Positions 1 through 12,575 of a stretch of DNA of 64,000 bases are shown in pieces (positions within the stretch are counted from its first letter, which is position 1; each line of letters starts with the position of its first letter). The notes under the pieces are model-generated. The model did not search any database. It had not been told where the DNA came from and was given only the letters and a program-made list of their open reading frames with translations. Position numbers and translations under genes: made by a program. This DNA is from Areca catechu (lineage: Eukaryota; Streptophyta; Magnoliopsida; Arecales; Arecaceae). The stretch is taken from assembly GCA_021397845.1 (NCBI GenBank), contig CM038043.1, positions 124,519,013-124,583,012 of the forward strand, written 5' to 3'.

Positions 1-984
1 CCTTTATCTTGATTTAAGTAGAAAATTTTTGTACGATTCTTCTTTACAAGATTCTAAATACTTTACAACTCAACACAAAACAATAAAGATTGTAGGGATT
101 AGAAAGTGTGTCAATGTAGTTGTCTTACAAAAACTTGTTAATCATTTGAAGAGTTGTTAGATAACCAAATGTATGCTCCAATATTTTGTTATCATCAAAA
201 TCACTTTAGGGGTCAACGTCGGTCGACCAGAATTGATTAGAAAAGCTTATTGATTTGAGTTAACCCATGTCGCCTAGGTTGATCAGCTTGACTGATCTTT
301 AGGTGCCCATGGACCAATTCGTTGAATTTAATTCAACCCTCCTGAGAATTAATTTGATCTGTGGGAGGTTGATCCATATTTTCTCTTTATTCTTCGGTCA
401 CAATTTAATTAAAATCCTCTAAAATTATTAGGTCCTGAAAAAGACTAAGTCAATGAGTTGATGGTGTCTTAGCCTCCCATTGAGTGGGTTAGTAATGTGT
501 CCTTTAGCTTGGTGTACATCAGATCCAAAGAACGGGTGTGCATCTGGTTACTGGAATTACTCTCTCATAGATGATGGTTCAGTGCAACCTTCTTAACTGT
601 GATCAAGTGGGCCGGCCAAAGTCGGGCTCGGTCATTCGTTAGCTGGAAGCATTGGATTTGTCATATTGATGGTTGGACCTAACTAGAGACCCATAATAGG
701 AGGCCCAAAGGCTTATTAGGGGTTCTGTGGGGCAAAATTTATTACTGGAAGTTGCTTGGGGAAGCACTTGGTTAGAGAACCTACCATTAGGTGCGTATGG
801 GTGAGCCGGCCAAAGTCAGGCTCATACGTGGTCTATTAGATTTCAGTACACACTATGAAATGGTGATTTCACGGATTGGAGTTAGAGGCTCCCAATCTGA
901 AAAATTAGTGGGAGGAACCTTTAGACTAAAGTCCAAGTCTTTTGGTTTAATTGATTAATTCATATACTGATTTGGTCTTAGATT
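1..984 (+). other. Copia A untranslated leader (partial)
   Basis: No credible coding sequence. From about position 205 to 950 the sequence is clearly related to the leader of element J (about 39.99-40.74 kb). Both share the phrase 'taggtgcccatggacca' and two copies of a short inverted repeat built on AGCCGGCCAAAGTC. The A copies are at 609-629 and 803-823. In J, gag follows such a leader, so this is the 5' untranslated part of the A transcript. Positions 1-204 are AT-rich and not clearly matched in J. Confidence 0.7.
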
Positions 985-1795
985 TTCCTTCAAAAGTCTT
1001 CAAACCTATCGCTCCAGTTACTTCTCGATAGCGAGAAAGGGTCCCAACTTCGATAGCTGGTATCGAAGATTGAGGATTGTCCTGGAGCACGAGTGGATCC
1101 TTTATATGATAACGAATCCAGCACCTGAAATCCCTCCTGCCAATGCTCGGAGTTTGGTCAGGGACACTTATTTGAAGTGGGTTTCTGATCGGATTACTGT
1201 CCGATGCATAATGTTGGCGGCGATGAATGACGAATTTAGTCACAAATTCGAGGAGGCTTAGCCGACGAGATCTTTCAAAAGTTGAAAGAATCTTTTGGCA
1301 CGCTAGACGATATGGAGTGATACAAAGTGTCTTGTGCCATCCACAATGTCAAAATGCAAAATGGTGGTTCGGTTACTGATCATGTATTGTACATGATTGA
1401 GATGATCGAATGATTAGGTAAGCTCGGATGTCCCTTGCACGAGCAACTCGGCAAGAATGCGATTCTGAATTCTCTACCCTCCTTCTATCTTAACCCTCTC
1501 GATCATTATAGAATGAATAACCTGCAGTTAATTATCATGGTTTGATGGGGTTGCTGCAGATTTACGATAAGGATCACCAATTGGTGGTGCATTTTGTGGG
1601 AGGTTCTAGAGGTCGTCGTCCCCTTGAGAAAGGGAAGAAGAAAAAAGGTAAGGGATAGAATGTGGAAAGTGCTCCTGGCCCAAGTCAAACCAAGAAAGTG
1701 AAAGCTGATCAAGCTGGTGCAGAGTGTTTCTATTGTAAGAAGCATGGACACTGAAAGAGGAACTGCCTCTTTATCAGGTGTCCTTAAACCTGAAT
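985..1795 (+). pseudogene. Copia A gag (broken)
   Basis: This is the nucleocapsid/capsid gene of element A. It aligns by eye with the J gag at 40784-41570: shared features are the SWYR-like N-terminal segment, the CIMLAAMNDEF-type segment near 1200-1245, and a C-terminal CCHC zinc knuckle near 1723-1764 (C-F-Y-C ... H ... C). No start codon survives at the position equivalent to the J start. There is a TAG at 1259-1261, further stops and frame changes follow, and the Trp of the knuckle is a stop codon. Gag runs almost directly into integrase, with the protease missing. Not functional. Confidence 0.8.
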
Positions 1796-1796
1796 A

Positions 1797-4371
1797 GCCC
1801 AAGGCTAGGTTATGTTAATCATAATAGGATAAACAAGTTGCGAGGAGATGGTCTCCTCGAGGTCAGTGATTCTGACTCACTGCCCACTTGTGAGTCCTGT
1901 TTGCTTGGTAAAATGACCAAGTCATCTTTTACTGGAAAAGGTGAATGAGCTATAGAACTTCTGAGTCTCATACATACTGATGTATGCGGACCCATGAAAG
2001 TTAGTGCAAGAGGTGGATACAGATATTTCATTACATTTACAGACGACCTTTCCAAGTGTGGTTATGTCTTCTTGATGAGACATAAATCTGAGTTATTTGA
2101 AATGTTCAAACGATATCGTAATGAAGTAAACTGGAAAGTGTGTTAAAACCCTTCGATCTGATCGAGGAGGTGAATATCTTTCCGGTGATTTCATGACATA
2201 TCTTGAGAAGAATGGGATTCTCTCTCAATGGACTCCTCTAGGAGCACCTCAGTTGAATGGTGTGTCCAAAAGGAAGAATCAAACCCTGTTAGACATGGTT
2301 CAATCCGTGATGGGCTTTGTAACTCTGTCACTATCCTTCTAGGGATATGCACTTGAGACAGCTTGTTACTTGCTGAATAAAGTTTTGAGTAAGTATGTTG
2401 TCTCCATTCCATATGAGTTATGGACTGGACGTAAGCCCTTAATTTCATACCTTCGGGTCTGGGGTTGTCCGGCTTATGTAAAGCATTTAGACTCAGATAA
2501 ACTTGGTCCAAGGTTTGATCGTGCCTGTTTATTGGGTATCCTAAGGAAACAAAAGGGTATTTTTTTCTACTTGAAGGATGAACAGAAAGTGTTCGTTGCT
2601 CTCAGGGCTATCTTTTTGGAAAAGGAGTTTCTTGGAGAAGGAACTGTAGCTTCTAAGATTGAACTTGGTGAAGTTCAATCAGTGGAAGAACCTGCACACT
2701 CTAAGGACATCATAGAACCGGCTGTGATTGGATCACACCCGGAACCCATTATTAGGAGATCCGATAGAGTACCGCGTCAGCCGGATTGATACTACAATTT
2801 CTTGGTCTGGGACGGTGATACCATTGAGCTCGATGAGGATCCGATCACCTATATGGATGCACTTCAGAGATTTGACTCTGAGGCGTGGCTTGGAGCCAAG
2901 CAATCCGAGATGGAGTCCATGGAGATCAACAATGTATGGACATTGGTTGATCCACTTGAAGGGATAAAACCCATCGGGTGCAAGTGGATTTTCAAGAAGA
3001 AAAGGAGTGCAGATGGGAAGGTGGAGACCTATAAAGCCCGTTTGGTTGCCAAGGGGTATCATCAGCGATATGGTATCGATTATGACGAGACATTCTTCCC
3101 TGTGGCAATGCTCAAGTCTATTCGGATCATGCTTGCTTTGACAATACATTTTGACTATGAGGTCTGGCTGATGGATGTCCAAACAACTTTCCTGAAAAGG
3201 GAGATGGATAAGGAGGTGTATATGATATAACCGGAAGGGTTCACATCCACAGATAAGTTAAAAGTGTGCAAATTGCAAGGTCCATTTATGGACTCAAGCA
3301 AGCATCTCAAAGTTGGAACATGCATTTTGATAAGAGTATCAAATTGTAAGGCTTCGTTATGAATGGAGAGGAACACTGCATCTATAAGTGGGTTAATGGT
3401 TCTGTGATTGTATTCCTGGTACTGTATGTTGATGACATTCTGCTTAATCGGGAATGACATTGCAACATTGCAAGGGATAAAGGTCTGGTTGTTATCTCAG
3501 TTCTCCATGAAGGACTTGGGTGATGCTTCTTACATACTGGGTATGAAGATCATAGAGATAGATCTAAGAGGCTTCTGGGATTGTCCCAGTCTACATACAT
3601 TGATACCGTGCTGAAACAATTCAGCATGAAAATTCTAAGAAAGGCTATCTCCTAATGAGTTCTGGAATTACTCTTTCCAAGAAAGATTGTGTGACGATTC
3701 CTCAGGAAAGAGAGCGCATGAGTAGAATTCCTTATGCTTCGGCAGTGGGCTCTATCATATATGCTATGACATGTACTAGACCAGATGTGGCATAATCACT
3801 AGGAGTAGTGAGCAGATACCAGTCTGACCCAGGTGAGGCACATTGGAAGGTGGTTAAGACCATCCTGAAGTATTTGAGAAATACTAAGGACCAATGGCTG
3901 ATTTATGGAGACCTAACTTGAAACTTGTGGGGTATACTGACTCCAGTTTCCAGTCTGACAGAGATAATAGCAAGAGTGTGTCAGGGTTTGTGTTTACCCT
4001 GAATGGTGGAGCGATCTGCTGGAAGAGTTCCAAGCAGGCAACTATTGCAGACTCGGTAAGCGAAGAAGAGTACTTTGCAGCATCAGATGCAGCAAAGAAA
4101 GTCGTGTGGTTGCAGAAATCCCTTGGAGAGCTAGGGTAGCACCTTCCTTAGATGGTCCTGTTCCTTGTATTATGACAGCACAGGGGCCATTGCTCAAGCT
4201 AAGGAGCCAAAGTCATATCACTGCACTAAGCATATTCTGCGATTCTATCACCTCGTGCGAGAGATTGTGGAATGAGGCGACATCAATCTTATGAAGATCA
4301 ATGGAAAGGAAAGTCTGACTGACCCATTCACTAAAGCCCTCGAAATCAAAGAGGTTGACAAAGGGAAATAG
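1797..4371 (+). pseudogene. Copia A pol: integrase, RT, RNase H (broken, no protease)
   Basis: Decayed Copia pol. Integrase starts abruptly at the NRINKL segment, so the first His of its zinc domain is gone; compared with B, A lacks 38 bp here. Integrase core and the LWTGRKP segment run to about 2700. RT covers about 2840-3620, with the Copia motifs KWIFKKK, YKARLVAKGY and YVDDIL (near 3425). A frameshift follows the YVDD box directly. RNase H is at about 3890-4300, including DSSFQSDRDNSKSVSGF and the ADSV-EEEY active-site segment. The conserved tail ends in a stop at 4369-4371. There are multiple in-frame stops, including within the integrase catalytic region. The copy is closely similar to B throughout. 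Confidence 0.88.
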
Positions 4372-4398
4372 GTATTAGATACTGTTCTGATTGGCTTT

Positions 4399-4413
4399 AG
4401 AACAAGTGGGAGA
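4399..4413 (+). other. Polypurine tract of Copia A
   Basis: The purine-rich stretch AACAAGTGGGAGA lies directly before the TGTTGGG start of LTR1. This is the expected place for the plus-strand primer of reverse transcription. The equivalent site in B (about 9919-9932) is degraded. Confidence 0.7.
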
Positions 4414-7042
4414 TGTTGGGAATTGTGTCCCAAAGCCAATCGCCTAGGTTGTAGGCAGTTGTGCTCGATATTATAATCTGTATATGAATTAATAAAATAT
4501 TATTTTGGTAGCTTATCACATCATTCATTTTCCTGTAATGAACTCAATTTATGTGATGAAGTCCTTAGGACTGCACTGACTTCGATATAGAGAGGATATA
4601 TCGAGTGGTCCTTTAAAAGGTTTATAACCAAATGATACATTGTACAGGATGGCAATGTATCAAGTGTAGGTTGTTGTGATTCACATCATTTGGTTGTCCT
4701 CTTGACCAAAGGAGTGTGGTGACACTGATGTAATCTGCAAGTGAGATGTGTGACATCTCATTGAACGTGACTCCATGGAGCTCCTTTCTGCCAAAAGATT
4801 GCTCACGATTGGATATGGGTATATGTGTCCCTCTGACCTGAGGTCACGATGGTAGCTTGCAAGCAACTCCCTGTGCTTTGGTACCGGACTACCCGGATTT
4901 CTAATTTAATGATAAAAGATTTTTGCGTACAGGTAAGTACTTGTGGAGCAGTGGTGGACCAAGATGGAATTGACCTGTCCAAATTATTTGGATTGAATGT
5001 CTCACAGTGTCTCAATTTAGCAAATCCTTGGCCAAGGTAGTCCTAGTGAGGAGTCACTGGACTTGCGAGGTTGAGACATATTGTGAATTGACTCAGTTAG
5101 GGTTGGCAGTATAACCCTAGGTCATCTTGAGCATTGGAGGTCAAAAGGATGAATTATACGGTAACCATATGCCAGAGGTTCGATAGATTGCTCTCGCATC
5201 TTCGATCTATCCGGATGCCGGGACCCATTGCTAGATGGTATCTTGTGCTGGTACTGGAAGTGTTCCAGTGCTACCATTTAGGTTCGAGCCTATGAGGTCA
5301 CATGCCATCGAGGATTTCTTTCTGATCCAGGCATCGATCAATGATTGAGAATCATTTCGGTATTTAGGTCAAACGGACTGATTGAGCACACATTGAATTT
5401 TTCTGGTCTGATTTGGATCAACCAGGATTGGTTTGTGTCAACCAGGAATTGTTCCTGGTAGACCAGGACTAAACCGAGTTTTATTACTTATTGGGTTTAG
5501 TCAGACCAGGTTTTATTAAACCAATTTTTGAAATTGGTAAACCAAATTTTGGTTTTAAATAAACCAGGTTTTATTTGGAATAGTTGAACCGGTCTCTTCT
5601 TGAGTTGGTTTGCACGGTGAATGGTCCAACATGGCTTCCCTTTCCCTGTTTCACCGTTTCAAATGATATGAGATCTCATTGAGTTCGGCTGCAATTTGGA
5701 TTGGCCCTCTCAAGTGTTCTTCTCCCATACGTCTTTCGGTGTTCTTCTCCTAGCAGTTTTAAAACTCCGGTTTTGAAGTCGTGTTCTTGGCTTCCCTTGT
5801 TCTCACGGTTTCGCCGCTCCTATCCAAGACTGCTCCTCACACGTGGTGTTTGATTGCACTTGGGAAAATCTTTTTTACACCGATATGGACTGCTCTTCTG
5901 AGCATTTTCCCTTCCCTTCACGGATTAAATTCACTGCCTATATATACTGCATGATGGTTGAACGCCAGGAGGACCCAGAGAGAAGTAAGAAAGAAGAGAG
6001 TCGTCCCGGCCATCACCACCGATGATAGCTTTTCCAAGGGGTTTTGGGCCTTGATTTGTTTTCCTCACGGTTTGTTTTCTTCACCTAAGATATTTGTTGG
6101 TGGCTGGCCGTGTTGTGTGAGAAGGGAAGAAAAAGTGCATGGCGCGAGAGAGGAGAGCTCATGGCATTTTATATGGCCTTCACAGGTTTTCTTCTCCCCA
6201 TCTTTAATGCATGGTTGAAGGCCGTGCGGTTTATTTCAGAAACAGGGCATTTCTTATTTGTCTTAATTTTAAAGGCCGTGCGGTGGGAGGAAAGAAGAAA
6301 CAGGGTGTTCTCACGTTGATTGTCCTCACTGGTTTTTCTTAGCATTGCAGTTCTTGGTTGAAGGCTGCTGGTTGTTCTCTCAGTTGCAGGCCGTGAGATG
6401 GTATGGGAAGTAACGAGAGAAGAAACAGGGGCTTGTCGTGTGATATGGGCGAGAATCAGGGCTTGTCGTAAAAGAGTTTCTTTTGGCATGAATTTCAGAG
6501 TACTGAAAATTTGTTTGGGCCTCCGTTATTCCTTCCCTGGTATCATTATTTCCGGTGTGTGCTCTTGGTGGAGATCGGTGGTCTTGGAGAAGACCGTCCA
6601 TAGGGATCATTTGATTTTCCCTGCTCCATCTGTTCGTTATCTGGATTCCTGGTGGACTGGCATCCATCTAGGAGTCGGATCAGCAAGTGCCCGTGCATGG
6701 ATACTCTAGAGGGTGAACGCATGGACATCTCGAAAGGTCGGATCGTTCTTCTTCTTATGCTATTGTTGTAGATCTTATTCTGTTGTTGCAGACCTTATTT
6801 GTTGTTGAAGGAGTTCAACCGGTTGCTGCTGATCTGATTTGAAGACGAGGGTTTCGGCTTCGATCAGGTATGATTTTATTTTGGTTATCATGCATGCTTA
6901 GATCTAGATTTTATCATACTATTTATATTATTGCAGTTGCCTATACATGCCTCTATAATTGTTACATGCTTCATGTTATGTTAGATCCTGTGCATGAGTA
7001 GGTACTTTCCGCTGCATGCTTAAAAAATTTTAATTATGCAAT
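4414..7042 (+). repeat. LTR1 of the A/B Copia family (3' end deleted)
   Basis: A long terminal repeat starting TGTTGGGAATTGTG, shared by Copia A (as 3' LTR) and B (as 5' LTR). It is co-linear with LTR2 (9933-12574) at both ends, and with the solo LTR at 18381 over the first 900 bp or so. The middle (about 5700-6660) is more diverged. LTR1 stops at AATTATGCAAT and passes straight into B gag sequence, so the last 80 bp or so of the LTR, the PBS and the leader are missing. Short ORFs inside have no coding signature. Confidence 0.9.
5939..5946 (+). promoter_or_regulatory. TATA box in LTR1
   Basis: TATATATA at the same place in the LTR as TATAAATATA in LTR2. It is followed by the shared GCATGATGGTTGAACGCCA segment, the likely start of the R region. 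It would drive B transcription if active, which is an inference. Confidence 0.55.
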
Positions 7043-7263
7043 TGATGGTGAATTTAGTGGGAGGTTCTAGAGGTCGTCGTCCTTTTAAGAAAGGGAAGAA
7101 GAAAGGTAAGGGATAGAAGGTGCAAGGTGCTCCAGGCACAAGTCAGACCAAGAAAGTGAAAGCTGATCTAGCTAGTGCAGAGTGCTTCTTTTGTAAGAAG
7201 CAGGGACACTGGAAGAGGAACTGTCCTCTTTATCAGGTGTCCATAGACCCGCACAGCCCAAGG
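7043..7263 (+). pseudogene. Copia B gag remnant with intact CCHC knuckle
   Basis: Only the C-terminal end of gag remains. It begins inside the GGSRGRR-type basic segment and reaches a CCHC zinc knuckle (C-F-F-C-K-K-Q-G-H-W-K-R-N-C, about 7180-7221) that keeps all four metal ligands. A TAG interrupts the basic stretch near 7114-7116. The upstream 1 kb of gag, the leader and the PBS were lost in the LTR1 junction deletion. After the knuckle the sequence reads CPLYQVSIDPHSP and enters integrase, so protease is missing. No independent function is expected. Confidence 0.82.
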
Positions 7264-7280
7264 ATAGAAAATGTCATAAC

Positions 7281-9890
7281 TTGTATCTATGGCACTGTAG
7301 GCTAGGTCATGTTAACCAGAATAGGATAAACAAGTTGCGAGGAGATGGCCTCCTCGAGGTCAGTGATTCTGACTCACTATCCACTTGTGTATCCTGTTTG
7401 CTTGGTAAATTGACCAAGTCATCTTTTACTAGAAAAGGTGAACGAGCGATAAAACTTCTGAGTCTCATACATATTGATGTATGTGGACCCATGACAGTTA
7501 GTGCCAGAGGTGGATACAGATATTTCATTACGTTTATAGATGACCTGTCTAGGTATGGTTATGTCTTTTTAATGAGATATAAATCTGAGTCGTTTAAAAT
7601 GTTCAAACGATATCGTAATGAAGTGAAGAAACAAACTAGAAAGAGTATTAAAACCCTTCGATTTGATCGAGGTGGTGAATACCTATCTGGTGAGTTCATG
7701 ATATATCTCGAGAAAAATGGGATTCTCTCTCAGTGTACTCCTCCAGGAATACCTCAGTTGAATGGTATGTCCGAAAGGAGGAATCGAACCCTGTTGGACA
7801 TGGTTCGACCTATGATGGGCATTGAAACTCTGCCACTGTCCTTCTGGGGATATGCACTTGAGACAGCTTGTTACTTGATGAATAATATTCCGAGTAAGTC
7901 TGGTGTCTCCACTCCATATCAGTTATGGACTGGACGTAAGCCCTCAATTTCATACCTTCAGGTCTGGGATTGTCCGGCTTATGTAAAGCATTTAAACTCA
8001 GATAAACTTGGTCCTAGGTCTGATCGATGTATGTTTATTTGGTACCCTAAGGAAACAAAAGGGTATTTCTTCTACTTGGAGGACGAACAGAAAGTGTTCG
8101 TTGCTCTTAGGGCTATCTTTTTGGAAAAGGAGTTCCTTGGAGAAGGAACTGTAGCCTCTAAAATTGAACTTGGTGAAGTTCAACCAGTGAAAGAACCTAC
8201 ACACTCTGAGGACATCATAGAACCGGCTGTGATTGGATCACACCCGGAATCCATTATTAGGAGATCCGGTAGAGTACCACGTCAGCCAGACAGATACTAC
8301 GATTTCTTGGTCCGGGATGGTGATCCCATTGAGCTCGACGAGAATGATGAGGATTCGATCACCTATATGGATGCACTTCAGAGATCTGACTCTAAGGCGT
8401 GGCTTGGAGCCATGCAATCCGAGATGGAGTCCATGGAGATCAACAATGTATGGACATTGGTTGATCCACCTGAAGGGATAAAATCCATCGGGTGTAAATA
8501 GATTTTCAAAAGAAAAAGGGGCTCAGATGGGAAGGTGGAGACCTATAAAGCCCATCTGGTTGCCAAGGGGTATCATCAGCGATATGGTATCGATTATGAT
8601 GAGATATTCTCTTATGTGGCAATGCTCAAGTCTATTCGGATCATGCTTGCTTTGGAAGCACATTTTGACTACAAAATCTGGCTGATGGATGTTCGAACTG
8701 CTTTCCTGAATGGGGAGTTGGATGAGGAGGTGTATATGATACAGCCTGAAGGGTTCACATCCACAGATGAGTCAAAAGTGTGCAAATTGCAAAAGTCCAT
8801 TTATGGACTTAAGCAAGCATCTCAAAGTTGGAACATGCATTTTGATAGGTGTATCAAATCGTATGGCTTCGTTATGAACAGAAATGAACATTGCATCTAT
8901 AAGTGGGTTAATGGTTCTATGATTGTATTCCTGGTACTGTATGTTGATGACATTCTCTTAATCAGGAATGACATCATAGCATTGCAAGGAATAAAGGTCA
9001 AGTTGTCATCTTAGTTCTCCATGAAGGAGTTGGGTGAAGCTTCTTACATACTGGGTATGAAGATCTATAGAGATAGATCTAAGAGGCTTCTGGGATTGTC
9101 CTAGTCTACATACATTGATACCGTGCTGAAATGGTTCAGCATGAAAAATTCCAAGAAAGGCTATCTCTCGATAGATTCTGGAATTACTCTTTCCAAGAAG
9201 GATTGTGTGACATCTCCTGAGGAAAGAAAGCGCTTGAGTAGAATTCCTTATGCTTCGGTAGTGGGCTCTATCATGTATGCTATGACATGTACTAGACCAA
9301 ACATGGCATACTTACTAGGAGTAGTGAGCAGATACCAGTCTGACCCAGGTGAGGCACATTGGAAGGTGGTCAAGACCATCCTAAAGTATTTGAGAAATAC
9401 TAAGGACCAATGGCTGATTTATGGAGACCTGACTTGAAACTTGTGGGGTATATTGACTCCAGTTTCCAGTCAGACCGAGATGATAGCAAGAGTGTGTGTC
9501 AGGGTTTGTGTTTACCCTGAATGGAGGAGCGATCTGCTTGAAGAGTTCCAAGCAGGCAACTGTTGCAGACTCGGTAAGCGAAGCAAAGTACTTTGCAGCA
9601 TCAGATGCAGCAAAGAAGTCGTGTGGTTGCAGAAATTCCTTGGAGAGCTAGGGGTGGCACCTTCCCTAGATGGTCCTGTTCCTGTGTATTGTGACAGCAC
9701 AGGGGCCATTGCTCAAGCTAAGGAGCCAAAGCCATATCATCGCACTAAGCTTATTCTGCGGTGCTATCATCTCATGCGAGAGATCGTGGAACGAGGCAAC
9801 ATCAATCTTATGAAGATCGATGGAAAGGAAAGTCTGACTAACCCGTTCACTGAAGCCCTCGAAATCAAAGAGTTTGACAAAGGGAAATAG
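7281..9890 (+). pseudogene. Copia B pol: integrase, RT, RNase H (best-preserved Copia pol here)
   Basis: One open frame of 406 codons (7281-8501) carries a complete-looking integrase. The zinc ligands are H5, H10, C36 and C39. The catalytic residues are D66, D129 and E165, with the D-x35-E spacing of functional integrases. The frame continues into RT but stops where GCKW should be (TGG to TAG at 8499-8501). RT resumes at 8535-9014 with LMDVRTAFLNG, YGLKQASQSWN and an intact YVDD (8940-8951), then stops again. RNase H fragments follow at 9123-9437 and on to the stop at 9888-9890. They contain frameshifts, including a GT-rich slippage near 9490. The frame opens with YLWHCRLGH rather than protease. 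Non-autonomous, probably inactive. Confidence 0.92.
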
Positions 9891-9932
9891 GTATTATATA
9901 CTGTTCTGATTGGCTTTAGTACAAGTGAGAGT

Positions 9933-12574
9933 TGTTGGGAATTGTGTCCCAAAGCCAGTCGCCTAGGTTGTAGGCGGTTGTGCTTAGTATTATAATCTGT
10001 ATATGAATTAATAAAACTTTATTTTGGCAGCTCATCACATCATTCATTTTCCTGTAATGAACTCAATTTATGTGATGAAGTCCTTAGGACTACACTGACT
10101 TCGATATAAAGAGGATATATCGAGTGGTCCTTTTAAACGTTCACAACCAAAGGATACATTATACAGGATGGCAATGAATCAAGTGTAGGTTGTTGTGGTT
10201 CACATCGTTTGGTTGTCCTCTTGATCAAAGGAGTGTGGTGACACTGATGTGATCTGCAAGTGGGATGTATGACATCTCATTGAACGTGGCTCCATAGAGC
10301 TCCTTTTCTGTCAAAGGATTGCTCACGATTAGATATGGGTATATGTATCCCTCCGACCTGAGATCACCATGGTAGCTTGCAAGCAACTCCCTGTGCTTTG
10401 ATGTCGGACTACCCGGATTTCTAATCCGGTGATGGAAGGTTTTTGGGTACATGCAAGTACTTATGGAGTAGTGGTGGACCAAGATGGAATTGACCTGTCC
10501 AAATTGTTTGGATTGAACGTCTCGTAGTGTCTCAATTTAGCAAATCCTTGGCCAAGGTAGTCCTTGTGAGGAGTCACTGGACTTGCGAGGTTGAGACATG
10601 TTGTGGATTGACTTAGTTAGGGTTGGCAGTCTAATCCTAGGTCATCTTGAGCATTGGAGGTCAAAGGGATGAATTATACGGTAACCTTATGCCAGAGGTT
10701 TGATAGATTGCTCTCACATCTTCGGCCTATCCGGATACCATGACCCATTGCTAGATGGTATCTTGTGCTTGTACTAGAAGTGTTCTAGTGCTACCGTTTA
10801 GGTTCGAGCCTATGAGGTCACATGCCATTGTGCATTTCTTTATGATCCAGGAATCGATCAACAATTGGGAATCGTTTCGGTATTAAGGTCAAATGGACTG
10901 ATTGAGCATACATTAGATTTTTCTGGTCTGATTTGGATCGACCAGGATGGGTTTGTGTCAACCAGGAATTGTTCCTGGTAGACTAGGACTGAATCGAGTT
11001 TTATTATTCATTGGGTTTAGTCGGATCGGGTTTTATTAAACCAATTTTTGAAATTGGTGAACCAAGTTTTGGTTTTAAATAAACCAGGTTTTATTTGGAA
11101 TAGTTGAACCGGTCTCTTCTTGGGTTGGTTTACACGGTGAATGGTTCAACGTGGCTTCCCCTTCCCTGTTTCACCGATTCAAATGAGATAAGATCTTATT
11201 AAGTTCGGCTGCAATTTGGATTGGCCCTCTCAAGTGTTCTTCTCCCATACGTCTTTCGATGATCTTCTCCAACACGGTTTGGCTCTACTCGGTCTCTCGG
11301 TGTTCTCTCCCGTGACACCTTTCCTCCTCTTGGCCCAGTTCTTCTCCCGCACGGATTGGTTTCTTTGCCTATAAATATAGCATGATGGTTGAACGCCAAG
11401 AGGTGAAAAATAAAAAAAGGAGTGCAGAGAACAAGAAGCTGTCCCAGCCACCACCACCGATCAAAGCTATCCCAGTTTTTTTGGTTCCATCCGGACTTCT
11501 CTACTCGGTGTTTACATGGCCTTCACAGCATCTTCCCGACCTTCTTGGGCATCTTCCCTCCTTCACAGTTTATCTTGACAGCATAAAGCTCTCAGGAAGT
11601 GGCGTGCAGTTCTTGATTGAAGCAGACCGTAAGGTAGTGTGGAAGCAGCAGCAGGGTGCGAGGAAAAGATTGGTTCTTCCCGTATGCTTTGCCTTCTCAT
11701 GATGGTGTGCCTTCTTGGATGATCTCTGCTGTGTGGTTCTCTTCCAGCAAGTGTTCTTGGTTGAAGGCCGTGTGAGAGGGTGAGGGGAGGAAGAGGTGTT
11801 CGATCTATGATGGGAGCAGCTGGCTGTGCGATCCAGTTTGGAGCAACAAGCCGTTCGATCCATATTGGTGCAGTAGGCCATGGGCGTGCGAGAGAGAGCA
11901 AGTTGCTAAAAACAAGCTAAGCGATATAAGAGAGGAGCAGAGTTTTATTTTGGGATGGATTTTTCATTGCAGAAACTCGTTGTGCTCCGTGATATCATTC
12001 CCTGTTTTCTAAGTTTTCTGGTGTGTGCTTATTTGGTGGAGTTTAGGAGGTCTTGGAGAAGACCATCCTTGTGGATTATTTGATATTCCCTGCTCCACCT
12101 GTCCATATCCTGTTTATTGATTCCCAAAGGACTAGTATCCTTCCGGGAGTCGGATTAGCGAGAGCCCATGCGTGGATACTCTAGAGGGTGGATGCTTAGA
12201 CACCTCGAGAGGTCGGATGGTTCCTCTTATGCTATTGTTGCAGATCTTATTCTATTATTGCAGACCTTATTTGTTGTTGAAGGAGTTTAACTGGTTGCTG
12301 TTGATCTGATCTGAAGACTGAGGGTTTCGGCTTTGGTCAGGTATGATTTTATTTTGGTTATCATGCATGCTTAGATCTAGGTTTTATCATACTGTTTATA
12401 TTATTGCAGTTGCCTATACATGCATCAGTAATTGTTGCATGCTTCATGTTATGTTAGATCCTGTGCATGAGTAGGTACTTTCCGCTGCATGCTTAAAAAA
12501 ATTTAATTATGCAATACCTTCTCTCTAGTGTTGCATACCTAGGGTAGGCGTCCGGTACACCAGGTTTTCCTTCA
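9933..12574 (+). repeat. LTR2 of the A/B Copia family (complete)
   Basis: A full 2642-bp LTR from TGTTGGGAATTGTG to TTCCTTCA. It serves as the 3' LTR of B and is followed by a PBS (12576), so it also stands as the 5' LTR of a third unit. It matches LTR1 closely over 9933-10800 and again near the end (12200-12510). The central part carries indels relative to LTR1. Long LTRs like this contain only shadow ORFs. Confidence 0.92.
11370..11379 (+). promoter_or_regulatory. TATA box in LTR2
   Basis: TATAAATATA about 1.44 kb into the LTR, followed by GCATGATGGTTGAACGCCA. It sits at the position equivalent to the LTR1 TATA box, so it probably marks the U3/R boundary. Activity is not shown. Confidence 0.6.
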
Positions 12575-12575
12575 G

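Larger units (their letters stand above)
1..4413 (+). mobile_element. Ty1/Copia element A, internal region (5' end outside window)
   Basis: This is the internal part of a Copia retrotransposon, in the order leader, gag, integrase, reverse transcriptase, RNase H. It ends in a purine-rich tract directly before the TG of LTR1. The 5' LTR and primer-binding site lie left of the window. The domain order and motifs (CCHC knuckle, YVDD, ADSV-type RNase H) are Copia. The integrase and RT resemble the Angela/Tork part of the superfamily, but I cannot fix the lineage. Coding is destroyed by many stops and frameshifts. The protease domain is absent, as in neighbouring copy B, so A cannot mature its own polyprotein. 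A shares LTR1 with B, forming a tandem array. Confidence 0.9.

Noticed and set aside
5843..6728. Cluster of ORFs of 60-106 codons
   Set aside because: They lie within LTR1. The equivalent region of LTR2 has different frames, so there is no conserved protein.
9441..9890. A separate 149-codon gene at the end of B
   Set aside because: It is the frameshifted RNase H end of Copia pol, with the LGELGVAPSLDGPVP segment matching copy A.
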